NCBI GenBank assembly: GCA_005222965.1
Contig: NJBG01000001.1
Location: 613,533 to 677,532, forward strand
From: Candidatus Woesearchaeota archaeon B3_Woes
GTDB taxonomy: Archaea; Nanobdellota; Nanobdellia; Woesearchaeales; B3-WOES
DNA length: 64,000 nucleotides
Direction: 5' to 3'
The notes beneath the pieces are model-generated. The model searched no databases, was not told the DNA's origin, and worked only from the letters and a program-made list of their open reading frames with translations. Shown piece after piece: positions 24,056 to 33,442 of this stretch; position 1 is the stretch's first letter, and every line of letters begins with the position of its first letter. The position numbers and the translations under genes were made by a program.

Positions 24056-25261
24056 ATGCAACCATATATTCAAAAATATTGTCCTGTAAAATGTTCTGAA
24101 ATAGTTGGCCAAGACAAAGTTGTAAAAGAGCTAATAAACTTCATTTCCAATTTTAAAAATCAAAAAAAGAAAGCAGCATTTATCTATGGTTCAAGCGGTG
24201 TTGGAAAAACCTGTTCTGTTTATTGCGTTGCTAATGAACTAGACTTAGAGGTTTTAGAAATTAATGCATCTGAATTTAGAAATAAAGACCAAGTACACTC
24301 TATAGTTGGGGGGGCTATTTCACAACAAAGCCTTTTTTCAAAAGGAAAAATAATTCTAGTAGATGAAGTAGATGGATTATCTGGAAGAAAAGACAGAGGA
24401 GGATTACAAGAATTAAAAAGATTAATCCAAAAAACATCTTATCCTATGGTTTTAACTGCTACAAACCCATGGGATAATAAATTTAGTTCTCTAAGAAGCA
24501 AAACACAATTAATAAAATTTGAAGAACTAACCCATGAAGATATATTCCCTGTTCTAAATAATATTTGTACTAAAGAAAAAATTAAAGCAGACAAAACCTC
24601 TTTGAAAAGCCTTGCAAGAATGACAGGAGGAGATCTAAGAGCAGCAATAAATGATTTACAACAACTAACATCTAATTCAAATAAACTAACAAAAGAAGAA
24701 TTAGAAACACTAAGCCAGAGAGAACATCAGGAAACAATAATTAATGCTCTAACCAGGATATTCAAAACAACAGACCCTAAAGTATCAATTAATGCTTTTG
24801 ATATGGTAAATGAAGACCTAGACCAAAGATTACTATGGCTTGATAAAAATCTACCAGAAGAATACACAAATCCTGAAGACCTAGCAAGAGCTTATGATAA
24901 ATTAAGCAAAGCAGACATCTTTAAAAGAAGAATAAGAAGATGGCAGCACTGGAGATTTCTAGTATATATCAATTCTCTAATAACAGCAGGTATTTCTGTT
25001 AGCAAAGATAAAAAATATGAGAATTATGTTGAATACAAGCAATCAGGAAGACTACTAAAAATATACTGGGCAAATATAAGAAACATGAAAAGAAAAGCAA
25101 TTGCATTAAAAATTGCAGAAAAAACCCACACCTCACAAAAACAAATCTTAAAAAATATGGATTATTATAAAATTATTTTTAAGAAAAACAAAGAAATGGC
25201 TTCACAAATTTCCAATGAGCTGGATCTAGATAAAGAAGAGATTATCTATCTTAAAAAGTGA
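24056..25261 (+). CDS. rfcL: Replication factor C large subunit
   Basis: With the small subunit this forms the clamp loader that places PCNA on DNA. Walker A is FIYGSSGVGKTCSVY (near residue 42), Walker B is KIILVDEVDGLSG, and GDLRAAINDLQQL matches the sensor 2 region of RfcL. The 401-residue length is on the short side. The start MQPYIQKYCPVKCSEIVGQD matches the family N-terminus, so the longer upstream reading is rejected. It is followed 33 nt later by the GlyRS gene. Confidence 0.95.
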   Translation: MQPYIQKYCPVKCSEIVGQDKVVKELINFISNFKNQKKKAAFIYGSSGVGKTCSVYCVANELDLEVLEINASEFRNKDQVHSIVGGAISQQSLFSKGKIILVDEVDGLSGRKDRGGLQELKRLIQKTSYPMVLTATNPWDNKFSSLRSKTQLIKFEELTHEDIFPVLNNICTKEKIKADKTSLKSLARMTGGDLRAAINDLQQLTSNSNKLTKEELETLSQREHQETIINALTRIFKTTDPKVSINAFDMVNEDLDQRLLWLDKNLPEEYTNPEDLARAYDKLSKADIFKRRIRRWQHWRFLVYINSLITAGISVSKDKKYENYVEYKQSGRLLKIYWANIRNMKRKAIALKIAEKTHTSQKQILKNMDYYKIIFKKNKEMASQISNELDLDKEEIIYLKK

Positions 25262-25294
25262 AGTTTTAAATATAATAATCTTTACATATTTACT

Positions 25295-26725
25295 ATGCCA
25301 GCTAAAATAACAATAGAAGACATGACTGTATTTTGTAAGAAAAAAGGATTTGTTTATTCTAGTGCTGAAATTTATGGGGGATTGGCAGGATTCTGGGATT
25401 TTGGACCATTGGGCGTAGAGCTAAAAAATAATATTAAAGCAGAATGGTGGAAATTCTTTGTTCAAAATAGAGAAGATGTTGTTGGTGTTGATGGCAGTAT
25501 TATAACTAATCCTAAAGTTTGGGAAGCCTCCGGTCATGTAGACAGTTTTACAGATGTCTATGTTGTTTGTGAAAAGTGCAAAAAACCAAACAAAATTGAC
25601 AAAGCAGAATTCGGTAAAGTTAAATGCGATTGTGGAGGAAAATACACAAACCAAGGAGACTTTAATTTAATGTTCAAAACCCAGGTAGGGCCGGGAAAAG
25701 GAGTTACTTCATATTTAAGACCAGAAACAGCTCAACTAATATTTACTAATTTTAAACTAGTTGCTGAAAACGCAAGAATGAAACTTCCATTTGGTATTGC
25801 ACAAATTGGAAAAGCATTTAGAAATGAAATTTCTCCAAGAGAATTCTTATTCAGAAGCAGAGAATTCGAACAAATGGAACTGCAATACTTTATTGATCCT
25901 GATAAGGTTGATGATTGTCCATTCTATAACAAAATAAAAAATCAAAAAATAAATATTTTAACTTCCAAAGAAAAAGTAATGAGTATTGAAGAAATGCTCA
26001 AAAATAAGATATTCAAGAACAAATGGCATGCCTATTGGTTATCTAATTCATATCAGTGGTTCTTAAGTTTAGGTATTGACAAAAATAACTTAAGATTAAG
26101 AGAACACAGAAAAGATGAACTATCACATTATGCAAACGCAGCTGTTGATATTGAATATAAGTTTTCAACAGGATGGAAAGAAATATTTGGAAGCCACGAT
26201 AGAAGCCAATTTGATTTAACACAACACGAAAAAACCTCTAAAAAAGAATTAAAAACATATGATGAAACAACAAACAAAAAAATATTACCCTTGGTAATTG
26301 AATCATCTTTTGGTGTTGAAAGAGCAATGTTAGCATTCTTATTTGATGCTTATAATGATGATAAGAAAAGAGGAAATATTGTGTTAAACCTGCACAATAA
26401 ACTAGCTCCTGTTAAAATAGGTGTGTTTTCTTTAGTAAACAAACTAAACAAAGAAACAAAACAAGTTTATGATATCTTAAAAGAAAAAGCAGCATGTCAA
26501 TACGACACAGCTGGTTCAGTAGGAAGAAGATATGCAAGAGCAGACGAAATAGGAATTCCTTTCTGTATTACTTTTGATTTTGATAGCCTAAAAGACAAAT
26601 CAGTAACAATAAGAAACAGAAACGATACAAAACAAGTAAGAGTAAAGATAGCTGAACTTAAAGACACACTAAAATCTTTACTTGATTCTGAAATAAAATT
26701 CGAAAAAACAGGTAAGAAAATATAA
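25295..26725 (+). CDS. glyS: Glycyl-tRNA synthetase (class II, alpha-2 type)
   Basis: This enzyme charges tRNA-Gly. The N-terminus has the GlyRS-specific FVYSSAEIYGGLAGFWDFGP. Motif 2 is GIAQIGKAFRNEISPREFLF and motif 3 is SSFGVERAMLAFL near residue 345. A zinc-like cysteine cluster (VCEKCKKPN and KCDCGGKY) lies near residue 95-115. The C-terminal anticodon-binding domain includes VGRRYARADEIGIPFCITFD. At 476 aa it is compact. The TATA-like element is near 25266-25275, almost immediately upstream, which suggests a leaderless message. Confidence 0.95.
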   Translation: MPAKITIEDMTVFCKKKGFVYSSAEIYGGLAGFWDFGPLGVELKNNIKAEWWKFFVQNREDVVGVDGSIITNPKVWEASGHVDSFTDVYVVCEKCKKPNKIDKAEFGKVKCDCGGKYTNQGDFNLMFKTQVGPGKGVTSYLRPETAQLIFTNFKLVAENARMKLPFGIAQIGKAFRNEISPREFLFRSREFEQMELQYFIDPDKVDDCPFYNKIKNQKINILTSKEKVMSIEEMLKNKIFKNKWHAYWLSNSYQWFLSLGIDKNNLRLREHRKDELSHYANAAVDIEYKFSTGWKEIFGSHDRSQFDLTQHEKTSKKELKTYDETTNKKILPLVIESSFGVERAMLAFLFDAYNDDKKRGNIVLNLHNKLAPVKIGVFSLVNKLNKETKQVYDILKEKAACQYDTAGSVGRRYARADEIGIPFCITFDFDSLKDKSVTIRNRNDTKQVRVKIAELKDTLKSLLDSEIKFEKTGKKI

Positions 26726-26769
26726 ACTTTTATAAATACTAATCTAATCTCAAAATAAAAGGTGGTTAT

Positions 26770-27153
26770 ATGGCAATAAAAGACTTAAAAATAAGAGAAG
26801 GAAACGTAGATTTAGTAGTAGAAGTTGTTGATAAAGGCGAAGTAAGGGAATTCCAAAAGTTTGGAAAACCCGGTCGTGTTTGTAATGCTAAAGTAAAGGA
26901 TGATTCTGGAGAAGTCACACTAACTTTATGGAATGATGAAATTGATAAAGTTAATGTTGGAGACAAACTACATATAAAAAATGGTTATGTGGGAGAATGG
27001 CAGGGAGAACCTCAACTAAGCGCAGGAAGGTTTGGTGAATTAGAAGTATTAGAAAGTAATGCTGCTGCACCAACAGAAAAACCTAAAGAAGAAAAACCAG
27101 AAGAACCAGCAGAAGAAGAGCCTTTAAACATTGAAGAAGAAAAAATAGAATAA
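26770..27153 (+). CDS. OB-fold single-stranded DNA-binding protein (RPA/SSB-like)
   Basis: This is a 127-residue protein with one OB-fold: strands from IREGNVDLVVEVVDKG, VCNAKVKDDSGEVTLTLW and KLHIKNGYVGEWQGEPQLS match the archaeal RPA-like/SOSS-B1 type. The final 35 residues are an acidic, proline-rich tail (EEKPEEPAEEEP), typical of single-strand binding proteins that recruit partners. A GGTGG ribosome site and a TATA-like element (about 26738) precede the start. The gene is followed by tRNA-Phe. Confidence 0.88.
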   Translation: MAIKDLKIREGNVDLVVEVVDKGEVREFQKFGKPGRVCNAKVKDDSGEVTLTLWNDEIDKVNVGDKLHIKNGYVGEWQGEPQLSAGRFGELEVLESNAAAPTEKPKEEKPEEPAEEEPLNIEEEKIE

Positions 27154-27209
27154 TTTTTTCTATAACGATAAATTTATAAATAATTCTAAGCTTTAGTCTA
27201 TACTATATC

Positions 27210-27283
27210 GGGAACGTAGCTCAGCCTGGGAGAGCACTACGCTGAAGACGTAGGTGTCGAGGATTCAAATTCCTCCGTTCCCA
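27210..27283 (+). tRNA. tRNA-Phe (anticodon GAA)
   Basis: The acceptor GGGAACG (27210-27216) pairs with CGTTCCC (27276-27282) and the discriminator is A. The D stem is GCTC/GAGC, the anticodon stem CTACG/CGTAG with loop CTGAAGA, and the T arm GAGGATTCAAATTCCTC. There is no intron and no encoded CCA. Confidence 0.97.
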
Positions 27284-27286
27284 CTC

Positions 27287-29479
27287 TTAACCTATTGTTG
27301 TTAAAAGAACTCTTCCTGCAATTGTATTGAAAAGCAGGATTACAACTAAAGATATAATAATATAAAGAGTTACAGATTTTGTCAAATTTATACCCATTGT
27401 ATATCTCTCATTTAATTTATCAGAACCGTTTTCAATACCATTAATTACAATAGTCAAAATATAAACTACTTGAACAACATATATTCCTACAACAATCTGA
27501 AAATAATAAGCAGGAACACCATCTCCAAACATAGTAGCAACATTTGAAGCACCAGCTATAGCAGATTCTCCCCCTTCTCCTGTTGGAAACATACTACCTA
27601 ATTTACCAAGAATAGTTGTTATCATAGATGTAATTCCAATTACAATACCAGAAACAACCGGTGTCAACATTCTAATTTGTGACCTCATAGAACCAACAAT
27701 ATCAGCCATTAAATCCTTTAATCTTTCATCTACCCTATGGATCTCTTTAATATATCTGGCAACATTGATTAGCGCCTGAGCAGCTACTTTTGGACCTTTC
27801 TTAACACTAACTGTTAAAACTTTCATAGAACTTTCTATGATATTAGAAGGAAAACTCAAAATTGCCCCTGTTTTTTTATTAAATATAGCTTCATGAACAG
27901 ACATCCCCATCTTTTTTATATTAGCACTAACAAGCCCAAAAAAATTTCCTGAAGCAGTACCTTTCATTGTATCAGAAACCCTTTCAAAAGCCAATTCAGA
28001 TGGAATTCCATCCCCTAATCTATTCCCTAGTTGAAATAGAGCAGCAGCAAACTCTTTTTCAAGATTTTTTGCATTGTTTCTTATCTCCATAACATTTTTT
28101 GATCTTAATTTAAAATACAAACCCGCCCCTACTCCTAATCCTAATGGAATCATAAGACCAAGAATAGTGGCGCCAATACCATAAGGCCCAATAATCTTAC
28201 CATAATTCGGACCTTCAGTTGCTTTACTCATCTTATACTCTAATAAACAAAAAGTACTACCACAAACACTGGTTTCACTATCTTCACCAAAACCCATATC
28301 ATAATCAGGAGCTACCATATGAATCCAAATAGGAGAAAAACCAATAAAAAAGAAAATACATATAAAAACCAAACTAATAATCATAGGAGTAGATTTTAAT
28401 TTTAAGGGGCCAAGCTCCACAACACCACTCTTTTTTTTAAGTTCAGGATTATCTTCATCCGAACTAGAATCACCATAACCTGTTGGTCTTGTTGATAAAA
28501 TATTTTTAGCCATATAAAAAATACCTAAAGGCAATAAAACATTATACAAAACAGAAAGATGATACCACTTTACCCCTTCCATAAAACTAACAACCAAAGG
28601 CAAAATAACTAATCCTAAAATTGGCATAACTACACCGAGCATATGAAGGGTTGTTATAGGAGATTGTAAATCATGGGCAAAATGAAGCATCTTTTCATAA
28701 GTTTCCTCCAACATAACATCTAGTGATTTATCTAATAACTCAACACGTCTTTGTTCTGATGATTCATACAAAGAAGATTCAACAAGATGAAAAGCTTCAA
28801 TAAATTCCAGATTCCATTCTCTCCATGTTTCAAGATAACTATCCAATGCATCTTTTATAGAGCTATACTCTTTTGTTTCAATATCCCAAAGAACCTTTTT
28901 CATATCCAAACTTAAAGGTGGAGCTAAATGATCTGATGCAAAACCAATAGCATTCTCCAAATTAGAGGTGTGCCTCATATAAGTAACAATATAGAAAATA
29001 CATATAACCATTTGATTAGAAGATTTCATTCTCCAATTATTCGCAATTAGTTCAGGAAGCGAGGACAATATCTTAATCAAAACCAAACCAACAAACAATG
29101 CAACAGTTATAAAAAAAACACCGCTTCCTAACATCAAACTAAAAAGAATAGAAACAAAAATAAAAATAATAGGACCAATAACAGAAAACGTAACAGCACC
29201 AGTTGGAGTTATATCCAAATGGGATATATTAATTAATCTTTGCAGCTTTTCTGCCATCTCTGGCTTAGGTTTTATCTCAACCACACTTTCACTAAAATTA
29301 CATGCTTTTTCATAAAGAGTTACCTTTTTTGACATAAGCTCCTTTTTAAATTCCTGATACTCTCTTGACAAAATAGGTTTTTTGATTTTCTTAACAGGAC
29401 GATCAGTCAATTCTTTATTCAATTCACCTTTATATTTACTAAAAAGCCCTTTTAATACATCTTTTGATATGTCAGCCAT
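27287..29479 (-). CDS. TadC/FlaJ-like pilus assembly membrane protein, duplicated T2SSF domains
   Basis: This is the platform membrane protein of an archaeal type IV pilus, Tad or archaellum-like system, working with the ATPase encoded just upstream. It is 730 residues with two GspF-like halves (about 60-330 and 450-730), each with transmembrane helices such as VIGPIIFIFVSILFSLML and VSGIVIGITSMITTILG. The start at 29479 (MADISKDVLKGLF) has GAGGT upstream and lies after the ATPase stop; a longer reading would overlap it. The gene begins 23 nt after the ATPase gene ends, on the same transcript. Confidence 0.9.
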   Translation of the reverse strand: MADISKDVLKGLFSKYKGELNKELTDRPVKKIKKPILSREYQEFKKELMSKKVTLYEKACNFSESVVEIKPKPEMAEKLQRLINISHLDITPTGAVTFSVIGPIIFIFVSILFSLMLGSGVFFITVALFVGLVLIKILSSLPELIANNWRMKSSNQMVICIFYIVTYMRHTSNLENAIGFASDHLAPPLSLDMKKVLWDIETKEYSSIKDALDSYLETWREWNLEFIEAFHLVESSLYESSEQRRVELLDKSLDVMLEETYEKMLHFAHDLQSPITTLHMLGVVMPILGLVILPLVVSFMEGVKWYHLSVLYNVLLPLGIFYMAKNILSTRPTGYGDSSSDEDNPELKKKSGVVELGPLKLKSTPMIISLVFICIFFFIGFSPIWIHMVAPDYDMGFGEDSETSVCGSTFCLLEYKMSKATEGPNYGKIIGPYGIGATILGLMIPLGLGVGAGLYFKLRSKNVMEIRNNAKNLEKEFAAALFQLGNRLGDGIPSELAFERVSDTMKGTASGNFFGLVSANIKKMGMSVHEAIFNKKTGAILSFPSNIIESSMKVLTVSVKKGPKVAAQALINVARYIKEIHRVDERLKDLMADIVGSMRSQIRMLTPVVSGIVIGITSMITTILGKLGSMFPTGEGGESAIAGASNVATMFGDGVPAYYFQIVVGIYVVQVVYILTIVINGIENGSDKLNERYTMGINLTKSVTLYIIISLVVILLFNTIAGRVLLTTIG

Positions 29480-29501
29480 AATTAAAATTACCTCTAATGA
29501 T

Positions 29502-31793
29502 TTATTTTCCTTTTTTGATGTTCTGCTTTTTGATATTTCTTTTAAGCCATTCATTCCATTCAAAAAAGATTCTTTTACTGTCTAAAGAACCAACCTCATC
29601 TTTTACCCTGTTAGACACCTTATGAAATTCATCATTACATTGTATAACAAATTCTGCTTCTAGCAAATGAGGCATTTTGACTTTTTTAGCAGTCTTGACT
29701 AATGTTTCTTTTAGTTTTGTTCTTAATAATATATTATCCCAGACAACATCCCAATTACCAGCCCATTCTGGCACATTACCTGCTATTAATTTTATAACAT
29801 CAGAATCACCATTCAACAAATCAGATGACGGTTCTAATTCATCTGTTTGTGGATTATATTTCATTAAATCAACAAAACCCTTTTCTAATAATGGATCCGA
29901 TTCCCAATGTTTTCTTACCTCTGTAATTTGAGTTACTCTTCTAACTCTATGAAGGCCATCAGCAGATCTAATTGGGTTAGTGATTATAACCAAATCAGTT
30001 GCCTTAAAGCTCGTTTTAGGAACACCCAAATCATTTACAACCCTATCATAGACACCATAAGGAGAATCAGCATGAATTGTACCTGCTACAACATTTGCAG
30101 AAGCACCAACCCTCATAGCTTCATAAAGTGCTTTAGCTTCAGTGCTTCTAACCTCTCCTATAATCAAAGCAGAATCGCCCATTCTTAATGTTGTTCTTAT
30201 ACCCTCATCAGCAGGAACCTCTGTTGTTGACTTTGATAATGCTGCAGCAACTTTCAATTGTTGGATATTATAATCCATCTTTCTTAATGGACCGACAGGC
30301 AGCTCTAATGTATCTTCAATTGTTATAATTCTGTATTTTCTCATTATCTCTACCAATAAAGATCCAAGAAAAGATGATTTTCCAGCACTTCTTGTTCCTG
30401 CAACAAGCAAGGCCTTTGACCCATCTATTACAAAAGAAAGAAGACCTGCTGCCAAAGAATTAATCATTCTGTTTTCTATAAACAAAGGCAGCGTCCAAGG
30501 TTTGTCCCTGTGCCTTCTAAAAGCATAAGCCAACCCAGAGGGATTTAAAGGGGGCGAAATAACCGCAATTCTAGCTCTCGCCCCAGGGATTGATAATTCT
30601 GTATCAAGTATTGGATTAGCCTCATCTAAAGGCCGGCCAGATATCATTCTTAACTTAGATGCCCAAGACTCTGCTTCTGCAACAGTAGGAATTATATTTG
30701 TTTTACAATCTCCAAATTCACCATGAATAAGAAACATCGGTGTTCTGCCCATAGGAGAATTAATAGTAATATCCTGAACCTGCTCATCATTCAACAACAA
30801 TTCAATAAGACCAAAACCAACAGTATACCTAACCAATATATTTGTTAATTCATCAACTTCTTTTGACCTTAATCTTATCCCCTTATGTTCAACCAACTCT
30901 TCTATCAAATCATGACCAACCTTATAAAAAACATCCCTCATTCTTTCAGGATCAACAAATTCTGATTTTTTAGGCTTATGCTCAGCCATGACCTTTCTTG
31001 CAGTATCCAATATGCCATATTTCTCTTCTGTTAACTTAAACTCAGGAGGGATTATATGATATAAATTCTGAACAGAATTTGGTAGTGAAAAAATTGTTAC
31101 TTCTGTATTTCCAACAGAATAAGCTCCTATCTCTTCTCCCCCTTCTGGATAAGAAGACATAAGTTTTGTAAACATAAAATCTGGCTTTACAGTCGATAAG
31201 ATTATCTTCCCATATAATGATCTGTCTCCAACCCTATAACCAATCAAATCCTCTTTTGTCATTGAGATAATCTTTGTTTTTTCCAGTAAACCAAGAACAT
31301 AGTTTAATATGGAAATATATTTTTCAGTTGCAAGAAGGTCTTTTTTATTAGTTCGTTTTTGTGCTTTTATTTTTTCATGCCTTAAAAGCCTCTTTGTTTC
31401 AACATATGCCCCTAACGGATCAGATTTAAGCACCCTAAACAAAACATTTTGCAGATCTGAATATCTTTTTGCAGAATCTGTGCCCCCCATACTAGTTACT
31501 TCATAATAGGATAATATCTTTTGTTTTATAAACTGATTATAGAGTTTAGCTATTTCCAGCAGCATTTTTGCTGTTGAATAATCATATTCATACTCTCTTG
31601 TCTGTACAAAAACAATCTTTGTTACTGTTCCGGTTGCAGCCAAGATATCTATTGCTTTTGCCATTAAAACAGGGTCATCCTCTAAAGAAGGAGTTCTGGT
31701 ATAAGTTTCACAATTAATCTTTAAAGTTATATCTTCCCCTTCTCTTATAACATCATAAGCAAATAGTTCTTTTTCTTTATCAAATAAGACCAT
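29502..31793 (-). CDS. Type II/IV secretion ATPase (TadA/FlaI family)
   Basis: This is the hexameric motor for assembly of pilin-like filaments. The 763-residue protein has a long N-terminal domain (1-270) and a PilT/VirB11 ATPase domain. Walker A is LLVAGTRSAGKSSFLGS, Walker B region IITIEDTLELP, and the Asp and His boxes are GEVRSTEAKALYEAMRVG and GTIHADSPYGVYDR. The first gene of the transcript is the small ribbon-helix-helix protein, whose stop is 1 nt away, and the TadC-like gene follows. Confidence 0.93.
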   Translation of the reverse strand: MVLFDKEKELFAYDVIREGEDITLKINCETYTRTPSLEDDPVLMAKAIDILAATGTVTKIVFVQTREYEYDYSTAKMLLEIAKLYNQFIKQKILSYYEVTSMGGTDSAKRYSDLQNVLFRVLKSDPLGAYVETKRLLRHEKIKAQKRTNKKDLLATEKYISILNYVLGLLEKTKIISMTKEDLIGYRVGDRSLYGKIILSTVKPDFMFTKLMSSYPEGGEEIGAYSVGNTEVTIFSLPNSVQNLYHIIPPEFKLTEEKYGILDTARKVMAEHKPKKSEFVDPERMRDVFYKVGHDLIEELVEHKGIRLRSKEVDELTNILVRYTVGFGLIELLLNDEQVQDITINSPMGRTPMFLIHGEFGDCKTNIIPTVAEAESWASKLRMISGRPLDEANPILDTELSIPGARARIAVISPPLNPSGLAYAFRRHRDKPWTLPLFIENRMINSLAAGLLSFVIDGSKALLVAGTRSAGKSSFLGSLLVEIMRKYRIITIEDTLELPVGPLRKMDYNIQQLKVAAALSKSTTEVPADEGIRTTLRMGDSALIIGEVRSTEAKALYEAMRVGASANVVAGTIHADSPYGVYDRVVNDLGVPKTSFKATDLVIITNPIRSADGLHRVRRVTQITEVRKHWESDPLLEKGFVDLMKYNPQTDELEPSSDLLNGDSDVIKLIAGNVPEWAGNWDVVWDNILLRTKLKETLVKTAKKVKMPHLLEAEFVIQCNDEFHKVSNRVKDEVGSLDSKRIFFEWNEWLKRNIKKQNIKKGK

Positions 31794-31794
31794 A

Positions 31795-31947
31795 CTAACC
31801 TCTTTTTTTGTTCTCTTGTTTTAATTTATTCAAAGCTATTTCAATTAAATGCGATTTATTTCTATATTTATTAGAATCTTTTAGCTCTTCATCAATCCAC
31901 TTAGTCAATTTTTCATCAATTGTTGCAGATATTGCTTTTTTCCCCAT
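31795..31947 (-). CDS. Ribbon-helix-helix regulator (50 aa)
   Basis: This short gene encodes MGKKAISATIDEKLTKWIDE followed by ELKDSNKYRNKSHLIEIALNKLKQENKKRG, which matches the CopG/NikR-type RHH pattern: a beta strand (AISATID), helix A, the turn NKYRNKSHL and helix B. RHH proteins bind palindromic operators as dimers. It ends 1 nt before the ATPase start and is the first gene of the pilus operon, so it probably regulates that operon through the dyads just upstream. Confidence 0.85.
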   Translation of the reverse strand: MGKKAISATIDEKLTKWIDEELKDSNKYRNKSHLIEIALNKLKQENKKRG

Positions 31948-31975
31948 TTTAAAATTTATTTTTTATCAAATTCAT

Positions 31976-32024
31976 GGAAATCATATAGATTTCCTGACGC
32001 AAAAAATCTTTGATTTTTTAGCGT
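31976..32024. promoter_or_regulatory. Two perfect or near-perfect inverted repeats upstream of the RHH-pilus operon
   Basis: The first dyad is GGAAATC (31976-31982) and GATTTCC (31988-31994), a perfect 7-bp repeat with a 5-bp spacer. The second is ACGCAAAAAATC (31997-32008) and GATTTTTT plus A plus GCGT (32012-32024), a 12-bp repeat with a 3-bp spacer. They lie between the RHH start (31947) and the divergent gene at 32224. They fit RHH operators; a hairpin terminator is a less likely alternative because no gene ends here. Confidence 0.6.
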
Positions 32025-32059
32025 TTTCATAAAAATTTGGCACGATACAGGTTTTCCCA

Positions 32060-32155
32060 TTTAATTTATATTATAATATATATTTTATAATATCATATAT
32101 TTATAATACTATTTTATATATTTTATAATATAATTAATATATAAATCTTCTGTTT
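32060..32155. other. Extremely AT-rich promoter interval
   Basis: Between about 32060 and 32155 the sequence is nearly all A and T, with repeated TATAAT/ATTATA and TTATATTTATAATA-like palindromic words. It separates the divergent RHH-pilus operon and the coiled-coil gene at 32224. It probably contains the TATA boxes for both directions and may be intrinsically bent or easily melted. I see no gene or RNA in it. Confidence 0.5.
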
Positions 32156-32223
32156 TTTATCAGTTTACCACTTTTGTATGCTAACATAAGTTTATTATAA
32201 CCTCTTCTTTATTACCCATTATT

Positions 32224-32664
32224 ATGACGAATGAAGCAGGATTCAATCTATTTTCACAGCAAAAAAAAGAAAAAGACCCAAAAGGAGCACAAGAAACTCC
32301 GCAACAAGATTATTCTCAGGATTTTATCCAGATTAGCAGAAGGCTCCAGGTAATGGAAGAAGGATTATCCAATCTAAGAAAAAAAATATTAGTTAACGAA
32401 CAAAACGATTTAAGCAGACATAAAAAAATATTATTAGAAGAAAAAACAACATTAGAAGAAATAAAAGATGTAAAAAAAGAAATTGACGCTATAAAAATAA
32501 CAATCAAAGAAGTTATTAGTGAACTAAAAAACAGCGCTAGAAAATCAGATGTTGACGTTTTCAAAAGATATATTGATATGTGGAATCCTGTTAATTTTGT
32601 AACAGAAAACACAGTCGAAAAAATGATTGATGAAAAACTAGGAAAGACTAATGAAGTAGAATAA
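32224..32664 (+). CDS. Coiled-coil pilus/archaellum accessory protein (FlaC/D-like)
   Basis: This is a 146-residue soluble protein: a disordered Q/K/P-rich N-terminus (1-35), then a continuous coiled coil from about 40 to 105 (RRLQVMEEGLSNLRKKIL, LEEIKDVKKEIDAIKI). It ends VFKRYIDMWNPVNFVTENTV, which resembles the WNP-x-x-FVT motif of archaellum accessory proteins FlaC/FlaD. It is divergent from the Tad-like genes and next to a second coiled-coil gene, supporting a part in the same apparatus. Confidence in the family link is moderate. Confidence 0.7.
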   Translation: MTNEAGFNLFSQQKKEKDPKGAQETPQQDYSQDFIQISRRLQVMEEGLSNLRKKILVNEQNDLSRHKKILLEEKTTLEEIKDVKKEIDAIKITIKEVISELKNSARKSDVDVFKRYIDMWNPVNFVTENTVEKMIDEKLGKTNEVE

Positions 32665-32719
32665 AAAAGAAACCTTTTTATATGCAAAATAACAAGTAAT
32701 ACTCAAAAGAGGTGTATCA

Positions 32720-33433
32720 ATGCCATTATTTAAGAAGAAAGAGGAAAAGGTCCCTCCACAACCAGGACAACCCGGAAACATACAACCACCAGGAGAACTC
32801 GCTCCACCAGAAGGGATGCCTAGTAACACACCAACAGACGCTGTTCTGAATCTACGTCAACAAGGTCTGACAAATAATCAAATTATACAAGAGCTACAAA
32901 GGCAAGGCTATAATTCGCAACAAATATTTGACGCATTAAATATAAATGAACCAACCAATGCACCTGCTGGACCTATTCCAGGCCAACCAGAACAAGCAGG
33001 ACCTCCACAAGGAATGCCTCCACCAGTGCAAGCCCCAGAAGGCATGGCTCCAGAGGGAATGCCTGCTGAAGAACCTTCTATGGATTTTGATGTCAATAAA
33101 GAAAAAATAGAAGAGATGGCCGAAGCCATTATTGACGAAAAGTGGGAAGAGCTTGTAAAAAGCATAAATAAGATTATAGAATGGAAGGAAAAGATGGAAG
33201 CAACCATCCACAAAATTGAACAGGAAATAAAAGATATAAAAGACAACTTTAATCAGATTCACGATTCTCTAATTGGTAAAATACACGAATACGATAAAAA
33301 CATACTAAACGTAGGTACTGAAATAAAAGCAATGGAAAAGGTTTTTGAAAAAGTATTGCCATCCTTCACAGAAAATGTTAGTGAATTAAACAGGATGGTA
33401 AAAGGCAAAAGAAGCACTGTTCCTAAAAAATAA
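32720..33433 (+). CDS. Pro-rich coiled-coil protein with UBA-like motif
   Basis: This 237-residue protein has residues 1-37 rich in P, E and G (KKKEEKVPPQPGQPGN). At about 40-75 there is a helical motif LRQQGLTNNQIIQELQRQGY that repeats loosely (QGLTNNQI, QGYNSQQI) and resembles a UBA or ubiquitin-like binding helix pair. A second P/G/M-rich linker follows, and 125-230 is coiled coil. GAGGTG precedes the ATG. It probably works with the 32224 protein as a soluble component of the pilus-like system; no enzyme motif is seen. Confidence 0.7.
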   Translation: MPLFKKKEEKVPPQPGQPGNIQPPGELAPPEGMPSNTPTDAVLNLRQQGLTNNQIIQELQRQGYNSQQIFDALNINEPTNAPAGPIPGQPEQAGPPQGMPPPVQAPEGMAPEGMPAEEPSMDFDVNKEKIEEMAEAIIDEKWEELVKSINKIIEWKEKMEATIHKIEQEIKDIKDNFNQIHDSLIGKIHEYDKNILNVGTEIKAMEKVFEKVLPSFTENVSELNRMVKGKRSTVPKK

Positions 33434-33442
33434 GAAGAATTC

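Noticed and set aside
32001-32024. Intrinsic terminator hairpin
   Set aside because: No gene ends here; both flanking genes start and diverge, so an operator is more likely.
32908-33262. Open frames antisense to the Pro-rich coiled-coil gene
   Set aside because: They arise from the biased Pro/Gly/Glu codons of the real gene.
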